DNA of 64,000 nucleotides from Gordonia jacobaea. GTDB lineage: Bacteria; Actinomycetota; Actinomycetes; Mycobacteriales; Mycobacteriaceae. The stretch spans positions 372,001 to 436,000 of the forward strand of contig NZ_LDTZ01000016.1 of the NCBI RefSeq assembly GCF_001186365.1, written 5' to 3'. The position numbers and the translations under genes are program-made. Numbering within the stretch: the first letter of the stretch is position 1; each line of letters opens with the position of its first letter. Shown piece after piece: positions 21,711 through 30,682 of the stretch. The notes beneath the pieces were generated by a model that saw only the letters and a list, made by a program, of their open reading frames with translations, was not told the origin of the DNA and did no database searches.

Positions 21711-23180
21711 GTGGCGAACCGGCTGTCTCCGCGCGAGGCTATCTCCTATTTCCTCGACGGTGCGGGTGCAACCAACCATCTCGGTGCAGTCATCATCTTT
21801 CCTGGAACCAACGTCAAGAAGCGTTCCGCGACAAAGGATCTCGCGACCAACCGCGCACGGAAGAAGTCGGAACCGCCTGTACTCGACTACCCGGCGCTCG
21901 TGCGGCTCGTCGAGAACCGACTGCAACTCGTGCCGCGGTACCGCAAGGTGGTCCTGGAGGTCACCCTCGGTCTGGCCCGCCCGGTCTGGGCTGACGATCC
22001 CGATTTCGACATCAACTTCCACATCCGCCGATCGGGCTTGCCGTCGCCGGGAACGATCGCCGATCTCGAAGACCTCGTATCCCGTGTAATGTCGCGGCCC
22101 CTCGACCGCAGCCGACCGCTGTGGGAGATGTATCTGATCGAGGGGCTCGAGGACGGCGGGTTTGCGATCCTGACCAAGTCGCATCGGTGTCTGATCGACG
22201 GCGGTGGCGCCGAGATGAGCGAACTCATCTGCGACGACGAGCCCGACGTCGCCCCCTTGCCCGTGGATGTCTGGATGCCCGGCCCGCCGCCCGGCACCGC
22301 CTCGTTGGCGGTCAGTGCGCTGGCCGAGGCGTTGGCGCGTCCGGGGGAGCTGATCGACTCGGTCATCGGCGGCAACGGACTGCTCGGCGAGGCGAGGTCT
22401 GTGGTTGTGGGAACGGTCCGCCGCGCAGGACGCCTGGTGCAGCAGCTCACGGATTCTGCGCCGTCGAGTCTGCTGAACGCGCCAGGGTCGTCGACCCGCA
22501 CGTTTGTCTCGGCGTCGGTCCCGCGCCGCGACGTCGCAAAGATCGCCGAGCGCAACGAATGCACCGTCAACGACGTCGAACTGGCGATCATCACGGGCGC
22601 AATGCGCCATTGGCTGCTGTCCATCGACGCGGAGGGACAGTTCGGCGACACCGTGCGCGCGGTGCTTCCGCTCGGCGCCCGACAGTCCGGGGTCCTTGCG
22701 CAGGAGGAGTCACCCGAGACGTGGATCGTCACCGACGAGCCCCGGTTCGTCACCGACCTCCCCGTGGGCGAGTCCAATCCGCTGGTCCGACTCGCGCAGG
22801 TCGCGGGACTGGCCAATCGCTACGCGCAATCGTCACGACGGGTCTCACCGTCGACGCAGCCGTTGCTGAGTGAACTGGGCGTCGTGCCATTCGCGGAGCT
22901 CAGTTCGCGCGCGTTCCGGTCACTCGACCGCCGCGGGTACAACGTGCCCGTCGCGATGAACACGGTGCCGATTCCCCCGCAATATGTCTTGGGGCACAAG
23001 GTATCCGACCTGTTCGTCGTGCCCGGCCTCGTCGCAGGGCGCGCGTTGTCGGTCGGCGTGTGCGAGTACGCGGGGTCGATCGAGTTCGGGTTCACCGCCG
23101 ATCGTGGTGTGATCGACGACCCCGCGCTCATCGGTGATTACGTCCGCGAGTCGTTCGAGGAACTCGCCGACGCCCATTAG
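21711..23180 (+). CDS. WS/DGAT-family acyltransferase with altered HHxxxDG motif
   Basis: A 489-residue protein of the wax ester synthase/diacylglycerol acyltransferase family. Typical stretches are an N-terminal block MANRLSPREAISYFLDGA, WADDPDFDINFHIRRSGLPSPG, MSRPLDRSRPLWEMYLIEGLEDG and a late NVPVAMNTVPIPPQYVLGHKV. The catalytic motif, normally HHxxxDG, reads His158-Arg159-Cys-Leu-Ile-Asp163-Gly164, so the second His, taken as the general base, is replaced by Arg. It may be inactive, use another substrate or have a regulatory role. Members make triacylglycerol or wax esters from acyl-CoA at the inner membrane face. The start is GTG 21711. Its position resembles Rv3234c/Rv3233c. Confidence 0.85.
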   Translation: MANRLSPREAISYFLDGAGATNHLGAVIIFPGTNVKKRSATKDLATNRARKKSEPPVLDYPALVRLVENRLQLVPRYRKVVLEVTLGLARPVWADDPDFDINFHIRRSGLPSPGTIADLEDLVSRVMSRPLDRSRPLWEMYLIEGLEDGGFAILTKSHRCLIDGGGAEMSELICDDEPDVAPLPVDVWMPGPPPGTASLAVSALAEALARPGELIDSVIGGNGLLGEARSVVVGTVRRAGRLVQQLTDSAPSSLLNAPGSSTRTFVSASVPRRDVAKIAERNECTVNDVELAIITGAMRHWLLSIDAEGQFGDTVRAVLPLGARQSGVLAQEESPETWIVTDEPRFVTDLPVGESNPLVRLAQVAGLANRYAQSSRRVSPSTQPLLSELGVVPFAELSSRAFRSLDRRGYNVPVAMNTVPIPPQYVLGHKVSDLFVVPGLVAGRALSVGVCEYAGSIEFGFTADRGVIDDPALIGDYVRESFEELADAH

Positions 23181-23235
23181 TGTTGGCAGCGGAATCCAGG
23201 TAGTGCACTGAGGATGTCGTAGGAGGAAACACGCG

Positions 23236-23802
23236 GTGAGGGTCTACTTTCCGGCGACGTTGACCATGCTGCTCGAACTCGACGAGACCGGAGAGTTCCG
23301 GCCCGTCGGCGGAACGGGCTTCGCACTCACCCCGGCGTTGCGCGAGTCGTATGTTGCCGGTGACGACGAGGAGTTGGCGGAGGCAGCCATCCGCGAGGCC
23401 GCGCGTGCGTCGCTGCGCCTGTTGGCAGGAGAAGCCCCCGAGCCCGGCGACCCCGACGCCGAGGCCGACCTCGAAGCCGACGAGGCGAGCGCCAAGCCCG
23501 GCGACACACCCCGCCTACCGCCTCGTCGGGCCGTCGTTGCCGCCGACGTCGATGACGCCACATTGCGTCCCGATCTCGACGACGCCGTCGTGAAGGTCGC
23601 CGGTCCGATCGCGAAGTCGGCGATCGCATCTGTGTTGGTCGACGGCGCCGACGCCGAGAGTGCTGTCCGTACCGCGGTCGTGGTCATCGACGCCGCGGAC
23701 TTGGGCGACCAGGACGCCGAGCTCGCCGTCGGTGATGTGGAAGACCACGACCTGGGTTGGTACGCGACCCAGGAGCTGCCGTTCCTCCTCGAACTGCTCT
23801 GA
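23236..23802 (+). CDS. DUF6912 protein (Rv3231c-like)
   Basis: A 188-residue acidic protein from GTG 23236 with AGGAGGAAAC upstream. It starts [19 protein letters not shown], then has an Ala/Glu-rich helix with [14 protein letters not shown], an acidic Pro/Asp linker, a domain with [18 protein letters not shown] and [13 protein letters not shown], and an aromatic tail ending [14 protein letters not shown]. The gene family keeps this neighbourhood between a wax-ester-synthase-like gene and the desaturase reductase in mycobacteria. Function unknown; no catalytic motif visible. Confidence 0.75.
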   Translation: MRVYFPATLTMLLELDETGEFRPVGGTGFALTPALRESYVAGDDEELAEAAIREAARASLRLLAGEAPEPGDPDAEADLEADEASAKPGDTPRLPPRRAVVAADVDDATLRPDLDDAVVKVAGPIAKSAIASVLVDGADAESAVRTAVVVIDAADLGDQDAELAVGDVEDHDLGWYATQELPFLLELL

Positions 23803-23832
23803 CGCGGTAGTCCCCGGAGTCCGCTCACCCCG

Positions 23833-23854
23833 TAACCTACGGTTGCGTAGGTTA
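23833..23854. promoter_or_regulatory. Palindromic operator upstream of desaturase reductase
   Basis: Perfect inverted repeat TAACCTACG-N4-CGTAGGTTA, 82 bp before the reductase start. A near-identical copy stands before the first desaturase at 27961-27982. The 9-bp arms with short spacer suit a TetR-family dimer. The regulator is not identified in the window. Confidence 0.75.
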
Positions 23855-23935
23855 GAGTGTTGGCGTGAGGTTTACGGGGTCCCGACAGCGGGTTCCCCGT
23901 CCAACGCGCGGTCGCACGACGAGGGAGTGGGAACG

Positions 23936-25060
23936 GTGAATCTGCGGGAGCTGCGGGAGCGGTTTGAAGAGCCGGTGTCTGGAGTGGCCGCGCGTAGTCG
24001 CGGAGCACGGTGGGCGCGTGCTGCGGTCGCGCGGATCACCACGCCGCTGTTGCCCGACGACTATCTCCATTTGGCCAATCCGCTCTGGTCGGCGCGCGAA
24101 CTGCGCGGCCAGGTGGTCTCGGTGACTCCGGAAACCGACGACTCCGCCACCATTCGCATCAAGCCCGGATGGGGATTCACGCTCGACTACGCACCCGGGC
24201 AGTACATCGGGATCGGAGTCCTCGTCGAGGGACGTTGGACGTGGCGCTCGTATTCGCTGACGTCGGTACCCGATCTGACGCGCACAGAGGGCACCATCGC
24301 GATCACGGTCAAGGCAATGCCCGAGGGCTTCCTGTCGACGCACCTGGTCAAGGGGCTCGAGCCGGGAACCGTCGTGCGATTGGCCGCACCCAAGGGCGAG
24401 TTCGTCCTGCCCGAGCCACTGCCGGACAAAGTGCTCTTCCTGACCGCCGGCAGTGGCCTGACCCCGATCATCTCGATGCTGCGCATGATGCGGCATCGCG
24501 GCCAGTCGACAGACGTGCGCGTGGTGCATTCGGCGCCGACGCCCGACGATCTGCTGTTCGCCGACGAACTCGTCGAGATGGACGAGAGCGGACTCATCGA
24601 CCTGCACGTGCAGTACACGAGGGCAGACGGCAAGGTCAGCGCACAATCGCTCGACGAGCTCAGCCCCGACTGGCGGACGCGCGAAACGTGGGCGTGTGGT
24701 CCTGGCGGCTTCTTGGAAATGGTCGAGGCCGCGTTCGTCGACGCAGATGCCTCCGAGCGCCTGCACATCGAGCGATTCGCACTCGAGCGTGGCGCGGTCG
24801 GCGCGCAGGGCGGAACGGTGACCTTTGGGCGAACCGGGCAGACCGCGGAGGTAGACGGCGCGACGACCCTGCTCGAAGCGGGTGAGCAGGCAGGTGTGTT
24901 GATGCCGTTCGGATGCCGCATGGGCATCTGTCAGAGCTGCGTGGTCATGCTCGACAAGGGTTGCGTGCGCGATCTGCGGTCCGGCGACGAGCATGTCGCG
25001 GGCGAACGAATCCAGACGTGTGTGAGCGCTGCTGCGGGCGACTGCACACTCGATGTGTGA
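23936..25060 (+). CDS. Ferredoxin reductase partner of the fatty acid desaturase (Rv3230c-like)
   Basis: A 374-residue cytosolic flavoprotein. Order: FAD-binding barrel (about 50-145; [32 protein letters not shown]), NAD(P)H domain (about 155-265; [35 protein letters not shown]), and a C-terminal plant-type [2Fe-2S] ferredoxin domain with [15 protein letters not shown] and a fourth Cys in QTCVS. The M. tuberculosis homologue passes electrons from NADPH to the stearoyl-CoA desaturase DesA3. GTG 23936 with GAGGGAGTG upstream is chosen as the start. Here the partner desaturase is about 3 kb away but carries the same operator, so co-regulation replaces direct operon linkage. Confidence 0.92.
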   Translation: MNLRELRERFEEPVSGVAARSRGARWARAAVARITTPLLPDDYLHLANPLWSARELRGQVVSVTPETDDSATIRIKPGWGFTLDYAPGQYIGIGVLVEGRWTWRSYSLTSVPDLTRTEGTIAITVKAMPEGFLSTHLVKGLEPGTVVRLAAPKGEFVLPEPLPDKVLFLTAGSGLTPIISMLRMMRHRGQSTDVRVVHSAPTPDDLLFADELVEMDESGLIDLHVQYTRADGKVSAQSLDELSPDWRTRETWACGPGGFLEMVEAAFVDADASERLHIERFALERGAVGAQGGTVTFGRTGQTAEVDGATTLLEAGEQAGVLMPFGCRMGICQSCVVMLDKGCVRDLRSGDEHVAGERIQTCVSAAAGDCTLDV

Positions 25061-25194
25061 CAAACCGCCGGGACTCTCGGCGAATGCGCAGGTCAGAAGG
25101 GCTGCGGGAAGCCCGGTGACGGTGTTCCCCGCCGCAGGGGGAGCCGACACGTTAGGCTCTGTGGGCGAGGCTGTCGACCACGGAGGGGATCCGC

Positions 25195-26307
25195 GTGCGA
25201 GCTGAACTGATTGAACTGACCGCGACAAGTGATGTTCCGGTGCTGACCGATGGCACCATCACGCTGCGGGCACATCAGACCGACGACGTCGATCGGATCG
25301 TCGGGTATGCCACCGATTCGTTGACGATGCGATGGGCCAAGATGCCATCGCCCTATGGTCGGTCCGACGCCGAGCGGTTCATCATCAATGCACTGCAGGG
25401 ATGGCGCAACGGGACGTCGATGATCTGGGCCATCGAGCACCACGGCCAGTTTGCAGGCAGCATCGATCTCCGCGGGCCCGGCCGAATTGTCGACATCGGT
25501 TTCGGGTTGCATCCCGATGCGCGCGGTGAGGGGCTCGCGCGGCGCGCGATGGTGTTGGCGATGCAGTACGCCGTCGACAACCGCGACGTCGAGGTCGTGC
25601 GCTGGGAGGCCGCCGAGGGCAACCTCACCAGTCTGCGGGCCGCACACGCCGCAGGATTCACACTGGTCGGTCGGCTGCCCGATTGGCTCGAGATGAACAG
25701 CGGCGTCGTCGACGCCTGGTGCGGCAAGTGGCACGCCGGCGAGAGTTTCGAACCCAAGACCGTCTGGCACGCAACGACTTTTGAAACCGAGCGGTTCCGG
25801 CTGCGGCCTTTGGAGGCCAAGGACGACGAGCGCATTCGAGAGACGCTCGACGACCCGATCTCGCGCAAGTACCTGTTCGGCCGGCCCGACCCGCTGACCG
25901 TCGAACATGCCGCGGCAGAGCGCACCAGGAAATGGTGGACGGCCGCGCGCGGCGAGACCTGCACGTGGGCCGTCGCCGACAAGGAGACGGACCACTACCT
26001 CGCCGATATCTCGCTGTTCAAGATCGATCCGGTGGTCGGCGCCGAGATCGGCTTCTACACACATCCCGAGGCGCGTGGTGCCGGAGTGCTCGGCGAGGCG
26101 TTCCCCGCGTCGGTGCGGCACAGCTTCGACGTTCTCGGTCTACGCAGGCTGACGATGTTCGCGGCCGACTCCAACGAGGGCAGCAAACGCCTTGCGCTGC
26201 GAGCGGGCTTCAACGAGTTCGGCACCCAGCCGCTTGCCGCGAGCTCGGCCGGCAAGATCGAGGATCTGCTCGGGTATGAACTGCTCGCAGAAGCAGGCGA
26301 TCAGTAG
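25195..26307 (+). CDS. Tandem GNAT-domain N-acetyltransferase
   Basis: A 370-residue protein with two GNAT folds. First domain about 20-165: ITLRAHQTDDVDRIVGYATD, GFGLHPDARGEGLARRAM (acetyl-CoA loop, R/Q-x-x-G-x-A/G) and ALRAAHAAGF-type ending SLRAAHAAGFTLVGR. Second domain about 200-350: RFRLRPLEAKDDERIRETLD, IGFYTHPEARGAGVLGEAF and SKRLALRAGFNEFGTQPLA. Both acetyl-CoA loops look intact. The acceptor is unknown; similar enzymes modify small amines or protein N-termini. GTG 25195 with GGAGGGGAT upstream. It stands between the desaturase reductase and a flavoprotein gene and is not obviously linked to either. Confidence 0.8.
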   Translation: MRAELIELTATSDVPVLTDGTITLRAHQTDDVDRIVGYATDSLTMRWAKMPSPYGRSDAERFIINALQGWRNGTSMIWAIEHHGQFAGSIDLRGPGRIVDIGFGLHPDARGEGLARRAMVLAMQYAVDNRDVEVVRWEAAEGNLTSLRAAHAAGFTLVGRLPDWLEMNSGVVDAWCGKWHAGESFEPKTVWHATTFETERFRLRPLEAKDDERIRETLDDPISRKYLFGRPDPLTVEHAAAERTRKWWTAARGETCTWAVADKETDHYLADISLFKIDPVVGAEIGFYTHPEARGAGVLGEAFPASVRHSFDVLGLRRLTMFAADSNEGSKRLALRAGFNEFGTQPLAASSAGKIEDLLGYELLAEAGDQ

Positions 26308-26316
26308 CGTCACTGT

Positions 26317-26331
26317 CCCCACAAGCTGGGG
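26317..26331 (+). terminator. Short hairpin after the GNAT gene
   Basis: CCCCA-CAAGC-TGGGG followed by CTTTCC, 10 bp after the GNAT stop. The stem is only 5 bp, so a weak candidate terminator. Confidence 0.3.
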
Positions 26332-26410
26332 CTTTCCGTGGAGTGGCAACACTGGGAAAATCGGATGAACGCGACGGATTCACCGCCGCACTCCGAAATT
26401 CAGGTGAATC

Positions 26411-27886
26411 ATGCCTTCACAGAACAGTGCCGGAGCGGTAGTGAACGTCGACCTCTGCATCGTCGGCGCGGGAGTAGCGGGCTTGAATGCGCTCGCCGTG
26501 GCCACCGAATACCTCGACGCAGGCGCTCGGGTGGCCCTCGTCGACCGCCGTCCGGACGCGGGTGGAATGTGGAACGACACGTATTCCTATGTCCGACTTC
26601 ATCAGCCGTATGAGTTCTTCACCGCCGGCGATATCGCCTGGAGGTTGCGTCGCCCGCCCGACTACCTTGCGACGAAGCCGGAGGTCCTCGACCATCTGCG
26701 GTACTGCCGCGACGTACTCGCCGAACGTATCGCGCTCGACGAGTACTACGGATGGACGATGGATCGATTCGACGAACGCGCCGACGGGGTGAGCGTTCAT
26801 CTCAGCGGCCCCGACGGTGGGGAGCTGGTCGTCGATACACCGATTCTGATCAATGCCTACGGATTCAATGTGACTCCGAATCAACCTCTCGCGCTGAGTA
26901 GCGCGCAGGTGAAGTCGGTCTCGCCCGACTCCTTCGACTTCTCCCAGGCTGACTTCACCGACACCGATACCCCGGTCTGGATCATTGGCAGCGGCAAGAC
27001 CGCCATGGACACCGCCTACCTGATCACGACCAGAGATCCCGGTCGTGAATTACATCTGGTGGCTGGTGTCGGGACGTACTTCAACAACCGCGACGCGACT
27101 TTCCCCGCGGGAATGCGGAGATGGTGGGCGGCCAAACCTGTCAGCCAGATATTCGGCTCAGTCGCCGACATGTACGACGGGACAAACGATGAGCAGGTGA
27201 CCGCTGCCTACCGCGCGAGGTATGTGATCAGTCCGATGCCCGAGTCGCAGCGGTTCCTGAACGGCAACCTCTCACGATCTGAATGTGACGCGATCTCAGC
27301 TGCGCTGAGGAGTGTTGTCGCCGACTACCTAGCCGATGTCGTGGACCGAGATGGCATGCCGCAGTTGGTGTTCCGTAGTGGTGACGAGATTCCCGTCGTT
27401 CCGGGGAGTTGGGTGGTCAACTGCACCGGCTACCTCATTCGTGAGAAATCGGCCGACGACGATCCGTACGTCTCGAAGGGTGGTCGCGTACTCACCATCA
27501 ACACCGGATCGGCCATCGTCCAGTTCTCCACGTATGCCGCGTATTTCCTCACCCACCTCGCCTTCCTTGGCAAGCTCGATTCGGTGCCGCTGTACCAAAT
27601 CGACATCGGTGCGGTGTTACGCCGACATCCGCAGGCGGCTATCGGGATCAGTTGCTGTCTTGCGATGTACAACATCGGGCTGATTGCCGACGAGGTGCCG
27701 CTGAAGGTCTTCACCAACTGTGGTGTCGACTTCGACAGGTGGGCTCGGATGCCGCTGCGGCTCGCGTCGTCGGCTCAATTCATGCTGACCCATCGGCGCA
27801 AGCGCGAGAACTATCGCCGCGCGCTGGACATCGCCTCTCAGCGGTTGGGGTTCAATTGCGGGCCGCTCGTCGGCGCCCCAGCGTAG
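26411..27886 (+). CDS. FAD/NAD(P)-dependent oxidoreductase (flavin monooxygenase-like)
   Basis: A 491-residue flavoprotein. FAD site CIVGAGVAGLNALAVATEYL near residues 15-34, a nucleotide-binding second Rossmann stretch VWIIGSGKTAMDTAYLI near 190-205, and WVVNCTGYLIR, a common end-of-domain motif in this superfamily. No transmembrane or signal segment. Family members oxygenate small lipophilic substrates or act as dehydrogenases; the substrate is unknown. ATG 26411 has AGGTGA upstream. It splits the reductase from the desaturases, an arrangement not found in the M. tuberculosis order I know. Probably an independent inserted gene. Confidence 0.75.
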   Translation: MPSQNSAGAVVNVDLCIVGAGVAGLNALAVATEYLDAGARVALVDRRPDAGGMWNDTYSYVRLHQPYEFFTAGDIAWRLRRPPDYLATKPEVLDHLRYCRDVLAERIALDEYYGWTMDRFDERADGVSVHLSGPDGGELVVDTPILINAYGFNVTPNQPLALSSAQVKSVSPDSFDFSQADFTDTDTPVWIIGSGKTAMDTAYLITTRDPGRELHLVAGVGTYFNNRDATFPAGMRRWWAAKPVSQIFGSVADMYDGTNDEQVTAAYRARYVISPMPESQRFLNGNLSRSECDAISAALRSVVADYLADVVDRDGMPQLVFRSGDEIPVVPGSWVVNCTGYLIREKSADDDPYVSKGGRVLTINTGSAIVQFSTYAAYFLTHLAFLGKLDSVPLYQIDIGAVLRRHPQAAIGISCCLAMYNIGLIADEVPLKVFTNCGVDFDRWARMPLRLASSAQFMLTHRRKRENYRRALDIASQRLGFNCGPLVGAPA

Positions 27887-27960
27887 TGACCACCGCGTGA
27901 CCACAGCGATCAAGGTCACTGCGCTCGTACACTGAACACGTCTGGACAGTCTGGCGTCCG

Positions 27961-27982
27961 TAACCTACGATTGCGTAAGTTA
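27961..27982. promoter_or_regulatory. Second copy of the desaturase operator
   Basis: TAACCTACG-N4-CGTAAGTTA, identical to the 23833-23854 site at 20 of 22 positions with one arm mismatch. It lies 63 bp before the desaturase start at 28046. A desaturase start at 27971 would put the operator inside the gene. Confidence 0.75.
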
Positions 27983-28045
27983 CGCGAACGTAGCCACAGC
28001 AACGGCACGTTCGACCCTGACCATCCGCGACCAGTGAGGACGCCC

Positions 28046-29377
28046 GTGGCGATCACCGACATCCCGGAGTACGCACATCTGAGCAAGGCCGACATCGAAG
28101 AGCTCGGTCGTGAGCTCGACAAGATCCGCGCCGACATCGAGGCCGACCGAGGGGAGCGCGACGCGCGGTATCTGCGCAACACCATCCGCTTCCAGCGCGG
28201 TCTCGAGTTGGTCGGCCGCGGACTGATCTTCGGTTCGACGCGTCGCTCGTGCTGGTGGGCGGGCGCGACGGCGCTCGGCGTCGCGAAGATCGTCGAGAAC
28301 ATGGAACTCGGCCACAACGTGATGCACGGGCAGTGGGATTGGATGAATGATCCCGAGGTGCATTCGACCACGTGGGAGTGGGACAACACCGGCCCCTCGG
28401 CTCACTGGAAGCACACCCACAACTACATCCATCACAAGTACACCAACGTGCTCGGCATGGATGACGACGTGGGCTACGGCTTGCTCCGTGTGACGCGCGA
28501 CCAGCGGTGGCGTCCGTTCAACTACGGCAACCTCGTCTACAACACGCTGCTCGCGCTCTTCTTCCAGTGGGGTGTTGCCGCGCAGCATCTCGAGATCGGC
28601 AAGAAGCGTCGTACGCCGGAGGCCAAAGCGGAGTTCCGCCGCGACCTCGCCGACGTCGGCAACAAGATCGGTCGCCAGGTCGGCAAGGATTACGTGATCT
28701 ATCCGGGTCTTGCGGCTGCGGCAACCGCCGCGGTGACCAAGGGCGACGTCCGGGCGTCGGCCCGCGCCTACGGCAAGGCCGCCACCGCCAACGCGCTGGG
28801 CAATGTCATCCGCAACGTGTGGAGTAATGCGGTCATCTTCTGTGGGCATTTCCCCGACGGTGCGGAGAAATTCACCAAACAGGACATCGACAGCGAGACC
28901 CAAGCCGAGTGGTATCTGCGACAGATGTTGGGATCGGCCAACTTTCGCTGCGGATTCCTGCTCGCTTTCATGAGTGGAAATCTCTCGTATCAGATCGAGC
29001 ACCACATCTACCCCGACCTCCCAAGCAACCGGCTCGCCGAGATTGCCGTCCGCGTCCAGGCTCTGTGCGACAAGTACGACCTGCCCTACACGACGGGGTC
29101 GTTCCCGCTGCAGTACGCGAAGTCGTGGCGGACGATCGCCAAGCTGTCGTTGCCCGACAAGTACCTCAAGGCGACCGCCGACGACGCTCCCGAGACGGCG
29201 TCGGAGCGTCGTTTCAAGACCGAGCTCGACGAGGGAGTTCGCCTCGAGTCGGTCGTCGACCCGGTGAGTGGACGTCGACGCGGCTTGCGCAGCGCTATCC
29301 GGTCGCTGCGTGATCGGCGCCGAGGACGTCCGGCAGCGCCGAGGCTCATTACGGAACGTTCAACGCGCGCTGCCTGA
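28046..29377 (+). CDS. Membrane fatty acid (stearoyl-CoA type) desaturase, DesA3-like copy 1
   Basis: A 443-residue di-iron membrane desaturase introducing a double bond into acyl chains. Histidine boxes: GHNVMHGQWDW (HxxxH, about 89-99), KHTHNYIHHKYTN (HxxHH, about 121-133), and QIEHHIYPDLPSNR (QxxHH, about 315-328); an extra HF in CGHFPDGAEKF is also conserved. GTG 28046, giving MAITDIPEYAHLS, is chosen because the downstream paralogue starts MAITDINEYAHLT and AGTGAGGA lies upstream. The C-terminal tail is Arg-rich. Electrons should come from the [2Fe-2S] reductase at 23936. Carries the shared palindromic operator. Confidence 0.92.
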   Translation: MAITDIPEYAHLSKADIEELGRELDKIRADIEADRGERDARYLRNTIRFQRGLELVGRGLIFGSTRRSCWWAGATALGVAKIVENMELGHNVMHGQWDWMNDPEVHSTTWEWDNTGPSAHWKHTHNYIHHKYTNVLGMDDDVGYGLLRVTRDQRWRPFNYGNLVYNTLLALFFQWGVAAQHLEIGKKRRTPEAKAEFRRDLADVGNKIGRQVGKDYVIYPGLAAAATAAVTKGDVRASARAYGKAATANALGNVIRNVWSNAVIFCGHFPDGAEKFTKQDIDSETQAEWYLRQMLGSANFRCGFLLAFMSGNLSYQIEHHIYPDLPSNRLAEIAVRVQALCDKYDLPYTTGSFPLQYAKSWRTIAKLSLPDKYLKATADDAPETASERRFKTELDEGVRLESVVDPVSGRRRGLRSAIRSLRDRRRGRPAAPRLITERSTRAA

Positions 29378-29431
29378 TCGTGAATCCGGGCGACCCCACG
29401 CTACCTGTGGTTACTCGCGGGTAGCATGGGT

Positions 29432-29454
29432 GTCGCACACACGCGGCGTGCGAC
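29432..29454. promoter_or_regulatory. Inverted repeat before desaturase copy 2
   Basis: GTCGCAC-N9-GTGCGAC (7-bp perfect arms) ends 13 bp before the second desaturase start and overlaps a CATAAT element that could be a -10 box. It differs from the operator before copy 1. It may be an operator or an mRNA hairpin that hides the ribosome-binding site. Confidence 0.4.
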
Positions 29455-29467
29455 ATAATGGAGTGCA

Positions 29468-30682
29468 ATGGCTATCACCGACATCAATGAATACGCACAT
29501 CTGACTGACGCGGATGTCGAGGCCTTGGGCGCCGAACTCGATGCGTTGCGGCGCGAGATCGAAGCCGATCGCGGCGAGCGCGATGTGCGTTATCTGCGCA
29601 GGACGATTCTCGCTCAGCGTGCCCTCGAGGTCGCGGGTCGGCTTGCGTTGTTCGGTTCGCACCGTCGTTCACTGTGGCTGCTCGGCACCGGTTCGCTGGC
29701 GCTGGCCAAGATCATCGAGAACATGGAACTCGGCCACAACGTGATGCATGGCCAGTGGGATTGGATGAACGATCCCGAGGTGCATTCCACGACGTGGGAG
29801 TGGGACATGGTGTGCGCGTCGCCGCACTGGAAGCACTCGCACAACTACATCCATCACAAGTACACCAACGTCATCGGGATGGATCACGACGTCGGCTACA
29901 AGACGCTGCGCGTCACGCGCGACGAACCGTGGCAGGCCAAACGTGCGATCCAGCCGGTCACCAACCTCCTATTGGCTGCCGGGTTCGAGTGGGGAATCGG
30001 ACTACACGATCTCGAGATTGCGGACGTCATCGCGGGCAAGAAGTCCAAAGAGGTTGCGATACCGCAGATCAAGGAATTCCTGCGAAAGATCGGCAAGCAG
30101 GTCGGGAAAGATTACGTGCTCTTCCCCGCGTTGACCGGTCCGAACTTCGTGCACACGCTCACCGCCAATGTGACCGCGAACGTGATCCGCAATGTGTGGG
30201 CGTATGTTGTGATCTTCTGCGGGCACTTCCCCGACGGCGCAGAGAAATTCACGGCCGACACCCTCGACGACGAGACGCCCGGCCAGTGGTATCTGCGACA
30301 GATGCTCGGCTCCGCGAACTTCAACGCCGGCCCGGCGATGGCATTCATGTCGGGCAATCTCTGCTACCAGATCGAGCATCACCTCTACCCGGATCTGCCG
30401 AGCAACCGCCTCGCCGACATCTCGGTCCGCGTCCGCGAACTCTGCGACAAATACGACCTGCCCTATACGACGGGATCGTTGTGGGTCCAGTACCTCAAGA
30501 CGCTGCGGACCATCAACAAGCTCGCACTGCCCGACCGCTTCCTGCGTGATACGGCCGACGACGCACCCGAGACCGCGTCGGAGCGACGCTTCGCAGGTCT
30601 CGACAAGGCGATGGGTCTCAAGACCGCCATCGGCGAGGTGCGTCGACGACGTCGGCTGCGTCGTCGGGCTGGTCGGGCCTAG
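29468..30682 (+). CDS. Membrane fatty acid desaturase, DesA3-like copy 2
   Basis: A 404-residue paralogue of the preceding desaturase, 90 bp downstream. The same boxes are present: GHNVMHGQWDW, KHSHNYIHHKYTN, CGHFPDGAEKF and QIEHHLYPDLPSNR, plus the shared tail DDAPETASERRF. It lacks the central Ala/Thr insertion (AAAATAAVTKGD region) and the longer C-terminus of copy 1. It has its own upstream repeat rather than the TAACCTACG operator, which suggests separate regulation and perhaps different chain-length or position preference. Its stop overlaps the convergent MFS gene. Confidence 0.92.
   Translation: MAITDINEYAHLTDADVEALGAELDALRREIEADRGERDVRYLRRTILAQRALEVAGRLALFGSHRRSLWLLGTGSLALAKIIENMELGHNVMHGQWDWMNDPEVHSTTWEWDMVCASPHWKHSHNYIHHKYTNVIGMDHDVGYKTLRVTRDEPWQAKRAIQPVTNLLLAAGFEWGIGLHDLEIADVIAGKKSKEVAIPQIKEFLRKIGKQVGKDYVLFPALTGPNFVHTLTANVTANVIRNVWAYVVIFCGHFPDGAEKFTADTLDDETPGQWYLRQMLGSANFNAGPAMAFMSGNLCYQIEHHLYPDLPSNRLADISVRVRELCDKYDLPYTTGSLWVQYLKTLRTINKLALPDRFLRDTADDAPETASERRFAGLDKAMGLKTAIGEVRRRRRLRRRAGRA

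Noticed and set aside
27971..28045. N-terminal extension of desaturase 1 from 27971
   Set aside because: It would start inside the operator palindrome, has no ribosome-binding site, and the paralogue begins at the residue equivalent to GTG 28046.
29404..29427. Third copy of the desaturase operator before desaturase 2
   Set aside because: GCTACC and GGGTAGC form a weak repeat, but spacing and sequence do not match TAACCTACG-N4-CGTAGGTTA.
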